A stretch of 26,373 bases of DNA from JBLIKP01 sp047635375 (GCA_047635375.1 JBLIKP010000027.1:1-26373); one strand, 5' to 3'. Numbered from the stretch's first letter, positions 1 to 7,824 are shown. A program made the numbers and translations. Notes: generated by a model from the letters alone, not told the origin.

Positions 1-290
1 GTTCGGTAACGCATAATCGAGAAAATCGCAAATAATCCAAGTGCGAATCCAGTTTCAATTTTTACGCTTGCCAGCAGATGGCAGACAAAGAAAATCAATG
101 TGTTTATCATGAAATAAACAAAAGAGTATTCAGCGTTTCTGGTTTGGCGGTAATACAAAACTCGTACTACAAGGAACACAAAAATTAAGTTGAATCCGTA
201 GCGCGCAATAAGCTCCCAAAAATCGTTATGAAATGGTTTCATTCCGAAAATAGTGAGCGGGGTCATGATTAGATTAAGCAGGTATTCCAT
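1..290 (-). CDS. DUF4956-family membrane protein (partial, C-terminus outside window)
   Basis: The minus strand from an ATG at 290 stays open to the window edge, giving about 96 N-terminal residues. The translation is hydrophobic, with a segment around residues 29-45 (contains FNLIFVLVVR) and another around 59-76 (contains NTLIFFVCHLLAS), then a GFALGLFAIFSIMRYRT motif that I recognise from DUF4956 proteins. The start overlaps the end of the polyphosphate polymerase gene by 17 bases, which suggests translational coupling. DUF4956 proteins are known neighbours of VTC-type polymerases in many bacteria; their role is unknown, and a membrane partner of the polymerase is an inference. The family assignment is good; the C-terminal domain cannot be seen. 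Confidence 0.85.
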   Translation of the reverse strand, partial: MEYLLNLIMTPLTIFGMKPFHNDFWELIARYGFNLIFVFLVVRVLYYRQTRNAEYSFVYFMINTLIFFVCHLLASVKIETGFALGLFAIFSIMRYR

Positions 291-1035
291 GGATTAATTT
301 ATTAATTCTATGCAATTTAGGTTTAAACAGATTGTTTTTAAGATTTGGGTAGATTTTGGTCATTCCAATACAGTATTTTGAAAATCGCATAGGCTTAACT
401 CCAGCCTTTGTTACCGCGCGAATAAAATCGCTATCAGTAGAAAGTTTATTTTGTTTTACCTCGGCAATAACCAAAGGGCCTAGTTCTTTTGAGATTTCTT
501 TATGAGAAAATACAAGGTTGAAGTCTACCGTGGCCCTATCCTTAAAGTCTTTTTGGATAAAGGTAATTCGGTCAAAATTGATGTTGAGAACGGGAAAAAC
601 ATTGTTAGGGTCAAAGGGGGTTGACCGACTTATTAATTCCTTTCCCTCAGGAGTTAATAAAGTTTCTTTGTCTTCAATAGTTATTCTTGACTTTATGGTA
701 CGACCTAGGTTGTTCTTACGCTTAACTTCAGCAAAAGTTAGCCCAGTGTTAGTGTATTCTCTTAGCCTGATTTTAAAGCGATCGTAAAAACCATTATGGT
801 GTTGTTGATGCATTAAGTAATCGGGAGTGTCGTAATAAATATTGCGGTAGTTGAAATAACTGAATTCTCCAATATTTAGAACTTTATACTGATTGCCAAG
901 ATTTTCAAAAATTTGAGGAATTTTTGAAAGGGGAATTACATATTTGGTGTCTCTTCGGTCCAATAGATTCACCCTTGCTGTTTCCTCCAAGGAAATGGCG
1001 GCAAATTGGGAAGTATATTGGGAGAGTTGACTCAA
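274..1035 (-). CDS. VTC-domain polyphosphate polymerase family protein
   Basis: This 253-residue protein belongs to the VTC/CYTH (triphosphate tunnel) superfamily, whose yeast member VTC4 makes polyphosphate from ATP. The tunnel signature residues are visible: an early DRRDTKYV motif (about residues 26-33), KIRLREY with the R-x-R pair, FAEVKRK with E-x-K, a second IAEVKQNK, and RFSKYCIG near the C-terminus, matching the FSK lysine of VTC4. No signal peptide is seen, so it is probably cytoplasmic. The start is TTG, because the first internal ATG is at about residue 75, well inside the domain; the start is therefore uncertain. It begins one base after the stop of the upstream lipoprotein frame and overlaps the DUF4956 gene, so the three look like one operon. 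A triphosphatase rather than a polymerase is possible. Confidence 0.85.
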   Translation of the reverse strand: MSQLSQYTSQFAAISLEETARVNLLDRRDTKYVIPLSKIPQIFENLGNQYKVLNIGEFSYFNYRNIYYDTPDYLMHQQHHNGFYDRFKIRLREYTNTGLTFAEVKRKNNLGRTIKSRITIEDKETLLTPEGKELISRSTPFDPNNVFPVLNINFDRITFIQKDFKDRATVDFNLVFSHKEISKELGPLVIAEVKQNKLSTDSDFIRAVTKAGVKPMRFSKYCIGMTKIYPNLKNNLFKPKLHRINKLIHGIPA

Positions 1036-1036
1036 A

Positions 1037-1427
1037 TTATTTTTGTTTTTCTATTTCAATTAATGGTGCTCGCACCTCTTTGTCGTTTTTTCCAATCGTA
1101 ACATTTACTACAATCGGATTTCTATTTTTCTTACACGTATCACATTCGCTATAGGCATAAACCGAATAGGAACCGGGGTGTATTTTCAAATTTATAACCC
1201 CCATTGAAATGTGTTCTGGTGTCCTCGTTAAATATTTGGTTGTCAACAAAAATGAGATAAACTCTTTCTTCCTGCGCTCCAAACGAGTCGACTAATACTC
1301 CATTATCCATCACGGATAGTATTATTTTCCCATTGATAGATGAAATTTCACCAACTCCTTCTTCAGGTGAGCAACCGCCTAATAATGCTACAAAAATAAG
1401 GGAAAATAAGGTTAAAATTAGCTTCAT
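1037..1427 (-). pseudogene. Small lipoprotein interrupted by a +1 frameshift
   Basis: Two overlapping minus-strand frames make one protein. The first starts at an ATG at 1427 with a lipoprotein signal (MKLILTLFSLIF, lipobox LLGGC) and runs to GGYKFE. The other frame continues with IHPGSYSVYAYSECDTCKK and ends at EIEKQK with a stop at 1037. Removing a single base from the T4 run at 1183-1186 joins them without a gap, into about 129 residues. The reading on both sides looks like normal coding sequence: the N-terminal part is a lipidated beta-rich protein and the C-terminal part carries a C-x2-C pair. I do not recognise the family. It lies 40 bases downstream of the beta-helix lipoprotein gene and one base before the polymerase start, so it is probably in the same operon. 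A sequencing error in the short homopolymer is as likely as a true inactivation. Confidence 0.7.
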
Positions 1428-1467
1428 GATAATAATATGTTAACAGAATGTTAAAATTAATTTAAAT

Positions 1468-2859
1468 CTAATTTTCAAAACACCCAATTGATGGTGGATC
1501 TTTTCGGACAACTTGATCTTTATCCCTAACCAGGAATGACGATTGCACCGTAATATCTACTCCCTTTTCACGAGCAGGGCTTAAACTATCCAAGTGATAA
1601 TTCTCCTCGAAGGCATTTATAAATAAAGGGTCCTCATTGATAAAGTTGGTGGTATTATTAAAAAGTGAGTCTTCTGTTCTAATTATATTATAATCGAAGG
1701 CAAGAATTGGCGTTGTTCCACCATCATTATTAATAGAAATCTCGTTTTTTAAGGATCCCCAAATAATATTATTCACGAATATTCCTGTTAAATCACTCAC
1801 TAGCAATTCAGTTCCTGTGTCAAAATTGTCGGTTAAAACTAGACTTGGGTCTTTCCTGTTAAATAGAAAGTTGAAGTTGCCAATGGTGTTATGTCTAAAA
1901 TCGTAGGCGCCGCCTAATAATCCTGCAATAGCAAATTGGCCACAATTGTAGATTAAATTATTAAACCCTCTAATTCTACCAGTAATCCCCAGAATACCAG
2001 CAATTTGATGATGTTTTATTGTGCTATTGTAAATTTGCAAGTTGAAATTAGCACTTCCATCAACAGGTAGGGAGTCTACTCGAAGGCCAATTAATGCATT
2101 TTTCACCACAGTATAATTCATGAAGTTATTGAGGGAGCCACGAAGGAAATGGATTCCATTCCATTGTCCCGGTTCATCATCTAGGTATTTCTCTAACCTG
2201 TCTGTTTGGAAAATGATACTGTCGTTTCTTGTGCCTTGCGCCGAAATCGTTCCTAAAACAAATATTGAAGAGCCTTTGTGATTATATATTCTGGCTCCTT
2301 TTTCAATATTTAATCGGCAACCACTATTTACTAATACTGAATTATAAATTACGTATGGTAATTCAGAGGTCCATGTGGTGTTGCAAGGGAGGATACTGTC
2401 CCTCAGGAAATTTGCATTTTGTCCCCAAGAAACCAATTGAACTTGCTGTAAATTTCCATTGGTTTCAAATTGGATTGAGTCAGAAACCACAAAGGGCATG
2501 CTCCCTGGAGTTGGGTCAATAGTAACTTCGGTAAAAACAAAGGCAGAATCTTCCCCAGCAATTTCAAGGTCCTTTATAAGCTTCCCTGATAAGCCATCGA
2601 CATTCAACCGGAACGGGGAGGTGCTTCCGCCACCAAGATTTATTTTTGAGATTCTAACCGCTTGTTTATTTGGGTTGAATATTTTGAAACGTTGTGTTGT
2701 GCTCCCTACTGTTGTAAAAACAGTGTCAAAGAAAACAGTGTCTTCGGAAAAATTAAGCTTAAAAGAAGGGTCATCGCTTACGATTGTTGGTTTACGGCAA
2801 GAAGCCAAAACCACCAAAGCGAGGATGAATAGCCCGAAAAATGCTCTTAATTTTATCAT
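1468..2859 (-). CDS. Parallel beta-helix repeat lipoprotein
   Basis: This 463-residue protein has a lipoprotein signal peptide ending in VVLASC (Cys at about residue 20), so it is probably an outer-membrane lipoprotein. Residues of about 30-140 form a beta-sandwich-like region (FKLNFSEDTVFFDTVFTTVG, FKIFNPNKQAVRIS), resembling domains that compare features to a baseline in Bacteroidota surface proteins. Residues of about 165-440 contain the short aliphatic/asparagine-rich turns of a right-handed parallel beta-helix (ALIGLRVDS, NLIYNCGQFAIAG, NNIIWGSLKNEIS). The C-terminus has the conserved ending of this family: a LSPAREKG motif and PSIGCFEN at the very end. The substrate is unknown; polysaccharide binding or cleavage is common for the fold, but no catalytic residues can be assigned. 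It sits 48 bases after comF-family and 40 bases before the small lipoprotein. Confidence 0.8.
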   Translation of the reverse strand: MIKLRAFFGLFILALVVLASCRKPTIVSDDPSFKLNFSEDTVFFDTVFTTVGSTTQRFKIFNPNKQAVRISKINLGGGSTSPFRLNVDGLSGKLIKDLEIAGEDSAFVFTEVTIDPTPGSMPFVVSDSIQFETNGNLQQVQLVSWGQNANFLRDSILPCNTTWTSELPYVIYNSVLVNSGCRLNIEKGARIYNHKGSSIFVLGTISAQGTRNDSIIFQTDRLEKYLDDEPGQWNGIHFLRGSLNNFMNYTVVKNALIGLRVDSLPVDGSANFNLQIYNSTIKHHQIAGILGITGRIRGFNNLIYNCGQFAIAGLLGGAYDFRHNTIGNFNFLFNRKDPSLVLTDNFDTGTELLVSDLTGIFVNNIIWGSLKNEISINNDGGTTPILAFDYNIIRTEDSLFNNTTNFINEDPLFINAFEENYHLDSLSPAREKGVDITVQSSFLVRDKDQVVRKDPPSIGCFEN

Positions 2860-2907
2860 AATAATCAGCGGCGAAGTTACGATAAAAGAAACACATTTTT
2901 GACCGCT

Positions 2908-3597
2908 TTATTGCACCATAGCCATAGTTGCAATACTCACCTTAGCACCAGATTCAATTAATGGAAAGGCGCTTCCTTCCAAAGTACTTCCGGTGGTTAG
3001 GATGTCGTCGACAAGTAGAATTTTCTTTCCTTCTACTTCCGAAGGGTCGATTACTTTAAATATTCCGTCCATGTTTTTAAATCGGTCAAAGCGGTTTTTC
3101 TTTGTTTGGGAAGAAGAATCGACCGTTCTAATAAGTAATTCTTTGGATTCTACATTAAAGCTTTCAGCAAGACCATCGGCGAAAGCTAGGCTCTGGTTAA
3201 ATCCGCGCAAGCGTAACCGTTTTGGGTGGAGTGGGACAGGAGTGACATAATCAAAGCCCTGAAATCTAGGGATATGGTGGATTTTTCTAGCCAAAATTTG
3301 CCCCAAAAATGGGCCGATATATTGATGTTTACGGTATTTGAGATTGTGAAGAAGGTTGCGGACCTTATTTCCTTTTGAGAAATAAAAGAGACTTGTTGCA
3401 CTTTCAATAGGGATTCTTCCCCAGAAAATTTGTTCGATTGGGTTGCCCGGTTCGTGGTGGAACCTCGCGTACGGAAGCTTATAATGGCAAAAAGTGCAAA
3501 CCACTTCTTCGCCGTGATTAAGAGGATTCGAGCATGCTTCGCACACCTCGGGGTAAAGCAAAGCAACAAAATCCCGCACGTAGGCGGAAAGTTTCAT
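2908..3597 (-). CDS. ComF-family phosphoribosyltransferase-like protein
   Basis: This 229-residue protein has the ComF layout. An N-terminal zinc-ribbon-like part carries two Cys pairs (C19/C22 in CEAC and C34/C37 in CTFC). A type I phosphoribosyltransferase domain follows, with VPLHPKRLRLRGFNQS in the middle and the PRPP-binding loop ILLVDDILTTGSTL at about residues 192-206. In transformable bacteria ComF takes part in DNA uptake; in many others its function is unknown, so a competence role is only a family inference here. I chose the ATG at 3597 over the longer frame because the extra 19 residues would overlap the rlmN end and are only the other-frame reading of it. With this start the gap to rlmN is 10 bases, consistent with co-transcription. 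Confidence 0.9.
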   Translation of the reverse strand: MKLSAYVRDFVALLYPEVCEACSNPLNHGEEVVCTFCHYKLPYARFHHEPGNPIEQIFWGRIPIESATSLFYFSKGNKVRNLLHNLKYRKHQYIGPFLGQILARKIHHIPRFQGFDYVTPVPLHPKRLRLRGFNQSLAFADGLAESFNVESKELLIRTVDSSSQTKKNRFDRFKNMDGIFKVIDPSEVEGKKILLVDDILTTGSTLEGSAFPLIESGAKVSIATMAMVQ

Positions 3598-3607
3598 AAC
3601 GGTAGTT

Positions 3608-4666
3608 TTAGGCTTTTTTTTCTTTGATAGCCAATTGTCCGCAAGCAGCGTCAATATCTTTACCTCTGCTTCGACGAATCATTACAGTCACTCCGTTTTT
3701 CTTTAAGTAGCTAGCGAATTTATCAATTTTATCTTCCTCGGCATTTTTGAAATTAGCCATGGAAATCGGGTTGTATTCAATTATATTCACCTTACTTGGA
3801 ATCTTACGGCAAAACTGCTCAAGTTCTTTAGCGTCTTCAAGGCTATCGTTAAAATTGTTAAATACAATATACTCAAAAGTGATTTGAGATCCCGTTTTTT
3901 CGTAGAAATAATTTAAAGCTTCAGTAAGGGCAGCAATAGAATTCTGCTCATTGATAGGCATGATTTTGTTCCGCTTATCGTCATTTGCAGCATGAAGACT
4001 TAGGGCAAGGTTGAATTTTACCTTATCGTCGCCAAGTTTTTTGATCATCTTGGCAATTCCTGCGGTAGAAATTGTGATTCTTGAAGGAGACATCCCCAAT
4101 CCTTCTGGAGAGGTTATGTATTCAACAGATTTCAAAACATTGGCGTAATTCAACAAAGGTTCGCCCATTCCCATATAAACAATGTTGGAAATAGGTTTTT
4201 TAAAGTTCTTCTTTGCTTGTTGGTCAATGATTACTACTTGATCATAAATTTCACCGGCGGTAAGGTTTCGCTTGCGATCCATGTAACCCGTAGCGCAAAA
4301 TTTACATGTAAGTGAGCACCCTACTTGAGAGGAAACACAAGCAGTCATTCTCTTTTCAGTAGGGATTAATACACCTTCGATCAAATGTGTATCGTGGAGT
4401 TTAAAGGCACTTTTAACCGTTCCGTCGGAGCTGGTTTGAGAACTGTCAACAGTAATTGGAAGAACGGCGTATGCGCCGTTAAGCTTTTCCCTCAAAGAAA
4501 TTGAAAGATTGGTCATTTGGTCGATAGACGTCGCAGATTTTTTCCAAAGCCATTCATGCACTTGCTTAGCGCGAAATTTTGGTTCGCCCCACGCTTCAAA
4601 TGCTCTTAATAACTCTTCAGGAGTAATTACCCTTAAATCTTTCTTTTTAATTTCTGTTGCTTCCAC
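3608..4666 (-). CDS. rlmN: Dual-specificity 23S rRNA A2503 / tRNA A37 C2-methyltransferase RlmN
   Basis: RlmN is a radical-SAM enzyme that methylates C2 of A2503 in 23S rRNA and, in characterised species, A37 of some tRNAs. The 352-residue length is typical. The radical-SAM C-x3-C-x2-C motif is intact (C117, C121, C124 in GCSLTCKFCATG), followed by the SAM-binding GMGEPLLN motif. The catalytic C-terminal cysteine that forms the intermediate is present (C342 in DIDAACGQLA). The start is GTG; no upstream ATG exists in the frame and the N-terminal sequence begins where RlmN proteins normally begin. A promoter candidate lies immediately upstream and the ComF-family gene follows after 10 bases. 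Function is very secure; the exact start is less so. Confidence 0.97.
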   Translation of the reverse strand: MEATEIKKKDLRVITPEELLRAFEAWGEPKFRAKQVHEWLWKKSATSIDQMTNLSISLREKLNGAYAVLPITVDSSQTSSDGTVKSAFKLHDTHLIEGVLIPTEKRMTACVSSQVGCSLTCKFCATGYMDRKRNLTAGEIYDQVVIIDQQAKKNFKKPISNIVYMGMGEPLLNYANVLKSVEYITSPEGLGMSPSRITISTAGIAKMIKKLGDDKVKFNLALSLHAANDDKRNKIMPINEQNSIAALTEALNYFYEKTGSQITFEYIVFNNFNDSLEDAKELEQFCRKIPSKVNIIEYNPISMANFKNAEEDKIDKFASYLKKNGVTVMIRRSRGKDIDAACGQLAIKEKKA

Positions 4667-4670
4667 GATG

Positions 4671-4702
4671 CAAAGTTACCAAAGGGATTGGTAAAAAAGC
4701 AA
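4671..4702 (-). promoter_or_regulatory. Bacteroidota-type promoter for rlmN
   Basis: On the minus strand there is a perfect -7 element TAACTTTG (4678-4671) and a TTG (4702-4700) 21 bases upstream, within the 17-23 spacing known for TTG/TAnnTTTG promoters of this phylum. Only four bases (CATC) separate the -7 element from the GTG start, so the predicted start of transcription falls on or next to the start codon. Confidence 0.65.
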
Positions 4703-4713
4703 TAGGCATAAAT

Positions 4714-4741
4714 AATCCCGCTAATAAAAATTAGCGGGATT
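4714..4741 (-). terminator. Intrinsic terminator-like hairpin after the PKD/T9SS gene
   Basis: A 12-bp perfect inverted repeat (arms AATCCCGCTAAT at 4714-4725 and its complement at 4730-4741) has a four-base loop. Read on the minus strand it lies 16 bases past the stop at 4758 and is followed by TATTTATG, a short weak T-rich tract. It separates this gene from the rlmN promoter. Confidence 0.7.
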
Positions 4742-4757
4742 TTAAATTCTTTTTATT

Positions 4758-6191
4758 TTATTGGATTAAAATTCTTGAAACACTAGCTTTTTGATTTCCT
4801 TTTAACTTTAGAATGTAAGCCCCCGCGCTTAATTCACTCACATTTAAGTGGTTAGAATTAATAGGTGTCGATTTTAAAATCCTTCCTTGAAGATCGTAAA
4901 TTTCAGCAAGATTAAAATTTCCCTTAGGATTCCAAGATAATTGTGTTGTTGCTGGTATTGGGTAGACTGATATTTCTTCGAAAGTATTATGGGTAATTGA
5001 CGTTGGTGGATTGTCAGAAATGGTGATGTAATTTTCTTTTACCAAGGTGTCACTTTCTTGGCTCCCATTATAAACGATAAGGGAAATAGTATAAGATCCA
5101 TTTTGAGAGTAACTCTTTTTAGGATTTGCTTCCTCGCTGAAAGTCCCATCCCCAAATTCCCAAGTAAATGCTTCGGCTTGGGAGCCAGAGTGGTGTGAAA
5201 ATGAAATGGTATCATTCACTTTTGCTGCGACAAAATCTGCTGAAAAATCTGCCGTTATTGGCCCAATAACCTCAATTAAACTGTCTTTTATGACGGTATC
5301 AATTCCTACTCCGTTGTCTACTATTAAAGATATTGTGTAATAGCCACCCTTTGAATAGGTGTGTACTGGGTTCTGTTCAGTAGAAGTGCTGTCATCTCCA
5401 AAATCCCAAAAGTAAGACGAAGGATTTCCGGTTGATTTGTCGTTGAATATTATTGGCTCGTCAACACTAGCGAACCGCTTGCTTGATTCAAAGTCGGCAA
5501 TTGGTGGCTGGGGAACGGCGTCAGTTGTTGTAATGGTTAAATCGTCTACCCCTGCTCTATCAGAAGTTGTGAAGGAAACTCCTCCTAAGCTTTGGCGAAA
5601 TACAATCCATCTTAATTGAACAAGCGATTGTTCTTCCAAATCGGCTGGTAAAGCGGTAGGCCCAAATGTCTCACGAACCTGCTGAGTGGAAGTAATATAA
5701 CTATTGCCTTCAAGGTTGGTCCAATCGCCATTATTTCCTATCCGATATTGTAAGTGAAAAGTACTTTGTGTATTAGAAAAATTATAGGAATTTGTTGCGG
5801 TCCATGTGATTTCCATACCCTTTGCACCGATGGTGTTAATTGCAAAAACAATGGAATTTGGGGTGTTTCCCGAATTGTCTCCACGGACACTAATTCCGTT
5901 TTCACCTTCATTTCTTACTGAAATTCCGTCGGCAGCCTCACCACTAGAGGCAAGTGGGGCATCACCACTTGGTTGATTTGTTGTTGGAGCGGCAGTTCCG
6001 GCAATATGTGCAGTGCAATTTCCTTTCCAACCTTGAATAAAATTGGGGTATTTTGTCCCACCATCTGGCATTCCATCAAATACTAAGTTTGAATTTCCTA
6101 ATTGAAACGGAACTGGACTTGTTTGTGAAAAAGAAGGGAATGAGCAATATAGTAAGCCTAAAAAGATCGCAATTTTGGTGGTAATTTTCAT
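4758..6191 (-). CDS. Secreted PKD-domain protein with T9SS type A sorting domain
   Basis: This 477-residue secreted protein starts with a signal peptide (MKITTKIAIFLGLLYC to about residue 22, cleavage near SFSQ). The N-terminal region to about residue 230 looks like a beta-sandwich of a kind common in Bacteroidota secreted proteins (repeated DGISVRNEGENGISVR, then LQYRIGNNGDW). Two PKD domains follow, marked by FWDFGDD (about residue 262) and FTWEFGDGTF (about residue 344). The last 70 residues or so form a T9SS type A sorting domain (VYPIPATTQLSW, IYDLQGRIL, LSAGAYILKLKG) that targets the protein for type IX export. No catalytic domain is recognised, so an adhesin or binding role is inferred. 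It is a single-gene unit with terminators at both ends. Confidence 0.9.
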   Translation of the reverse strand: MKITTKIAIFLGLLYCSFPSFSQTSPVPFQLGNSNLVFDGMPDGGTKYPNFIQGWKGNCTAHIAGTAAPTTNQPSGDAPLASSGEAADGISVRNEGENGISVRGDNSGNTPNSIVFAINTIGAKGMEITWTATNSYNFSNTQSTFHLQYRIGNNGDWTNLEGNSYITSTQQVRETFGPTALPADLEEQSLVQLRWIVFRQSLGGVSFTTSDRAGVDDLTITTTDAVPQPPIADFESSKRFASVDEPIIFNDKSTGNPSSYFWDFGDDSTSTEQNPVHTYSKGGYYTISLIVDNGVGIDTVIKDSLIEVIGPITADFSADFVAAKVNDTISFSHHSGSQAEAFTWEFGDGTFSEEANPKKSYSQNGSYTISLIVYNGSQESDTLVKENYITISDNPPTSITHNTFEEISVYPIPATTQLSWNPKGNFNLAEIYDLQGRILKSTPINSNHLNVSELSAGAYILKLKGNQKASVSRILIQ

Positions 6192-6311
6192 GATTGTAAG
6201 TAATTAAACGTTTAATAAATAGGTGGTTAATAAAACGATTGGTACTCCTAAATTAAAAAAATAATTGAATCAAAAACAATATATTTTTTATATCCTTTTA
6301 AAAAAAGGCAT

Positions 6312-6343
6312 AAAAAAATCCCGACGGCTGTTACCGACGGGAT
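6312..6343 (-). terminator. Intrinsic terminator after the Nfu gene
   Basis: On the minus strand a hairpin ATCCCG-t-CGG / CCG-t-CGGGAT (6343-6319, one T-T mismatch, six-base loop) is followed directly by seven T residues. It begins 23 bases beyond the Nfu stop codon at 6366, so it probably ends the mrp-nfu transcript. Confidence 0.85.
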
Positions 6344-6365
6344 GAATATTCTGCGTTTGGATGAA

Positions 6366-6671
6366 TTAACCCATTCTTTCTTTTACGGCATCAGGAATGA
6401 CAGCGTTTGGATCGTCAAAATCTGTTATGTTGATTGCCTCAACTGCCTTGATTTCAGGAACTGCTCGGATTAAAGCTTGCTCAACCCCAGCTTTTAAAGT
6501 CATCATGCTCATTGGGCAAGAACCGCAAGAGCCTACAAGTTTAAGCTTAACGATTAGATCATCTGTGATTTCCGCGATTTCCACATTACCGCCATCAGCT
6601 ATAAGATAGGGGCGGATTGTGTCTAAAGCTGCTTCAATTCTGGGTGCTAAATCTTTATTTTGGTTCTCCAT
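6366..6671 (-). CDS. NifU-family (Nfu) iron-sulfur cluster carrier, single domain
   Basis: This 101-residue protein is a single Nfu (NifU C-terminal) domain, a scaffold or carrier that receives Fe-S clusters and delivers them to target proteins in the cytoplasm. The family signature is intact: IRPYLIADGGNVE near residues 19-31, then the cluster-binding C-x2-C at C49/C52 in GSCGSCPMSMMTLKAGVE. The start is the ATG at 6671; a TTG two codons upstream is less likely. It lies 52 bases downstream of mrp, which encodes another Fe-S carrier, and a possible own promoter sits in the gap. The pairing supports a joint role in cluster delivery. There is no degenerate A-type domain as in E. coli NfuA, so this is the short version. 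Confidence 0.93.
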   Translation of the reverse strand: MENQNKDLAPRIEAALDTIRPYLIADGGNVEIAEITDDLIVKLKLVGSCGSCPMSMMTLKAGVEQALIRAVPEIKAVEAINITDFDDPNAVIPDAVKERMG

Positions 6672-6692
6672 TTTCAATTTCTTTTAATATTG

Positions 6693-6700
6693 CAAATATA
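6693..6700 (-). promoter_or_regulatory. Candidate -7 element for the Nfu gene
   Basis: The minus strand reads TATATTTG, a perfect match to the Bacteroidota TAnnTTTG -7 element, about 20 bases before the Nfu ATG and inside the short gap to mrp. No clear TTG -33 element was found at the right spacing, so a separate nfu promoter is only possible. Confidence 0.4.
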
Positions 6701-6723
6701 CAAATTAATTGCCTTAAAGGCTT

Positions 6724-7824
6724 TTATGCAGTTTGAGGTTGATTTTGTTTGTTCTTTATTTGTAGTAAAGCTGCTTTTTGAGCTATTGATTTTGAAATTT
6801 CTCTGATTGCTTGTCCGGCAGGATGAGTGTTGTCCATCACTACAGGGTGTCCTTCGTCACCGCCTTCAACAACTCCTTGAACTAAAGGAATCTCACCTAA
6901 TAATTCCACTCCGAATTCTTGAGCTAAAGCTGCTCCTCCACCTTTTCCGAATAAGAAGTATTTATTATCAGGTAATTCGGCTGGGGTGAAATATGACATA
7001 TTTTCAATTATCCCCAAGATTGGGACATTGATTTGATCCATTTTCAGCATACCCATTGCTCTTCTAGTGTCGTTTACCGATACTTTTTGAGGAGTAGTTA
7101 CCACTACTGCGCCCGTAACCGGGAAGGATTGTAAAAGGGTTAAGTGAATATCGCCTGTTCCAGGAGGAAGGTCTACAATAAGGTAATCTAGTTCCCCCCA
7201 TTCTGTGTCGTTGAAAAATTGTTTCATTGCACTAGATACCATTGGTCCACGCCAAGGGATGGGTTGTTCAGGGGTTGTAAAAAAGGCAATCGACATGACC
7301 TTTACACCAAATTGAATTGGGGGAATCATTAAGTCATTCCCGTCAGCATCTTTTTGTGCCCCTGGTTTAGTCCCTTCTAGTCCGAACATAGCAGGAATAC
7401 TTGGCCCGTGAATGTCGGCATCAATAATCCCAACTTTGGCGCCTTCAAGTGCAAGAGAAGTAGCTAAATTGGCCGCTACTGTTGATTTACCAACTCCACC
7501 TTTTCCAGAGACTACGGCAATAATATTTTTTATTTTTCCAACTTGAGAGTCGGGGCTTGAGTCACCAGATTGTTGAACATCGTGAGTCATATTTATGTCC
7601 ACTATTGCATCGCTATCAACCATGTGGACGATAGCATTTTTGCAAGCATTGTGAATCATCTCCTTCATTGGGCAGGCTGGGGTGGTAAGCACCACACTGA
7701 AGCTTACATTCTTTCCATCGATTACGATGTCTTGAATCATGTTTAGCGTTACTAAATCCTTCTTTAAATCAGGATCTTCAACGTAACTAAGTGCTGAAAG
7801 TACCTTTTCTTTAGTTATGCTCAT
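6724..7824 (-). CDS. mrp: Mrp/ApbC-family P-loop ATPase, Fe-S cluster carrier
   Basis: Mrp/ApbC proteins bind and transfer Fe-S clusters with a P-loop ATPase domain. This 366-residue protein has the usual two-part form: an N-terminal MIP18/DUF59 domain (residues 1 to about 85, with TTPACPMKEMIHNAC), then the ATPase with the deviant Walker A motif VVSGKGGVGKST (about residues 104-115) and the conserved DLPPGTGDIHL motif. The paired Cys expected shortly after ENMS in enterobacterial ApbC is absent; here that segment is ENMSYFTPAELPDNKYFLFG. The gene precedes the Nfu gene by 52 bases and is divergent from the recombinase-like gene. The start is the ATG at 7824, 20 bases below a perfect -7 element. 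Confidence 0.95.
   Translation of the reverse strand: MSITKEKVLSALSYVEDPDLKKDLVTLNMIQDIVIDGKNVSFSVVLTTPACPMKEMIHNACKNAIVHMVDSDAIVDINMTHDVQQSGDSSPDSQVGKIKNIIAVVSGKGGVGKSTVAANLATSLALEGAKVGIIDADIHGPSIPAMFGLEGTKPGAQKDADGNDLMIPPIQFGVKVMSIAFFTTPEQPIPWRGPMVSSAMKQFFNDTEWGELDYLIVDLPPGTGDIHLTLLQSFPVTGAVVVTTPQKVSVNDTRRAMGMLKMDQINVPILGIIENMSYFTPAELPDNKYFLFGKGGGAALAQEFGVELLGEIPLVQGVVEGGDEGHPVVMDNTHPAGQAIREISKSIAQKAALLQIKNKQNQPQTA

Noticed and set aside
605..617. A third copy of the TTAGGGTCAAAGG sequence found in the inverted repeat at 7895.
   Set aside because: It lies within the polymerase reading frame (the Phe-Asp-Pro-Asn codons) and has no partner arm, so chance and codon use explain it.
1440..1454. 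TTAACA/TGTTAA hairpin between two minus-strand lipoprotein genes as a terminator.
   Set aside because: It is AT-only except for one pair per arm, has a three-base loop and no proper T tract; the genes are probably co-transcribed.
3186..3569. A 127-residue minus-strand open frame within the ComF-family gene.
   Set aside because: It is an alternative frame of a gene whose own frame has zinc-ribbon and PRPP motifs.
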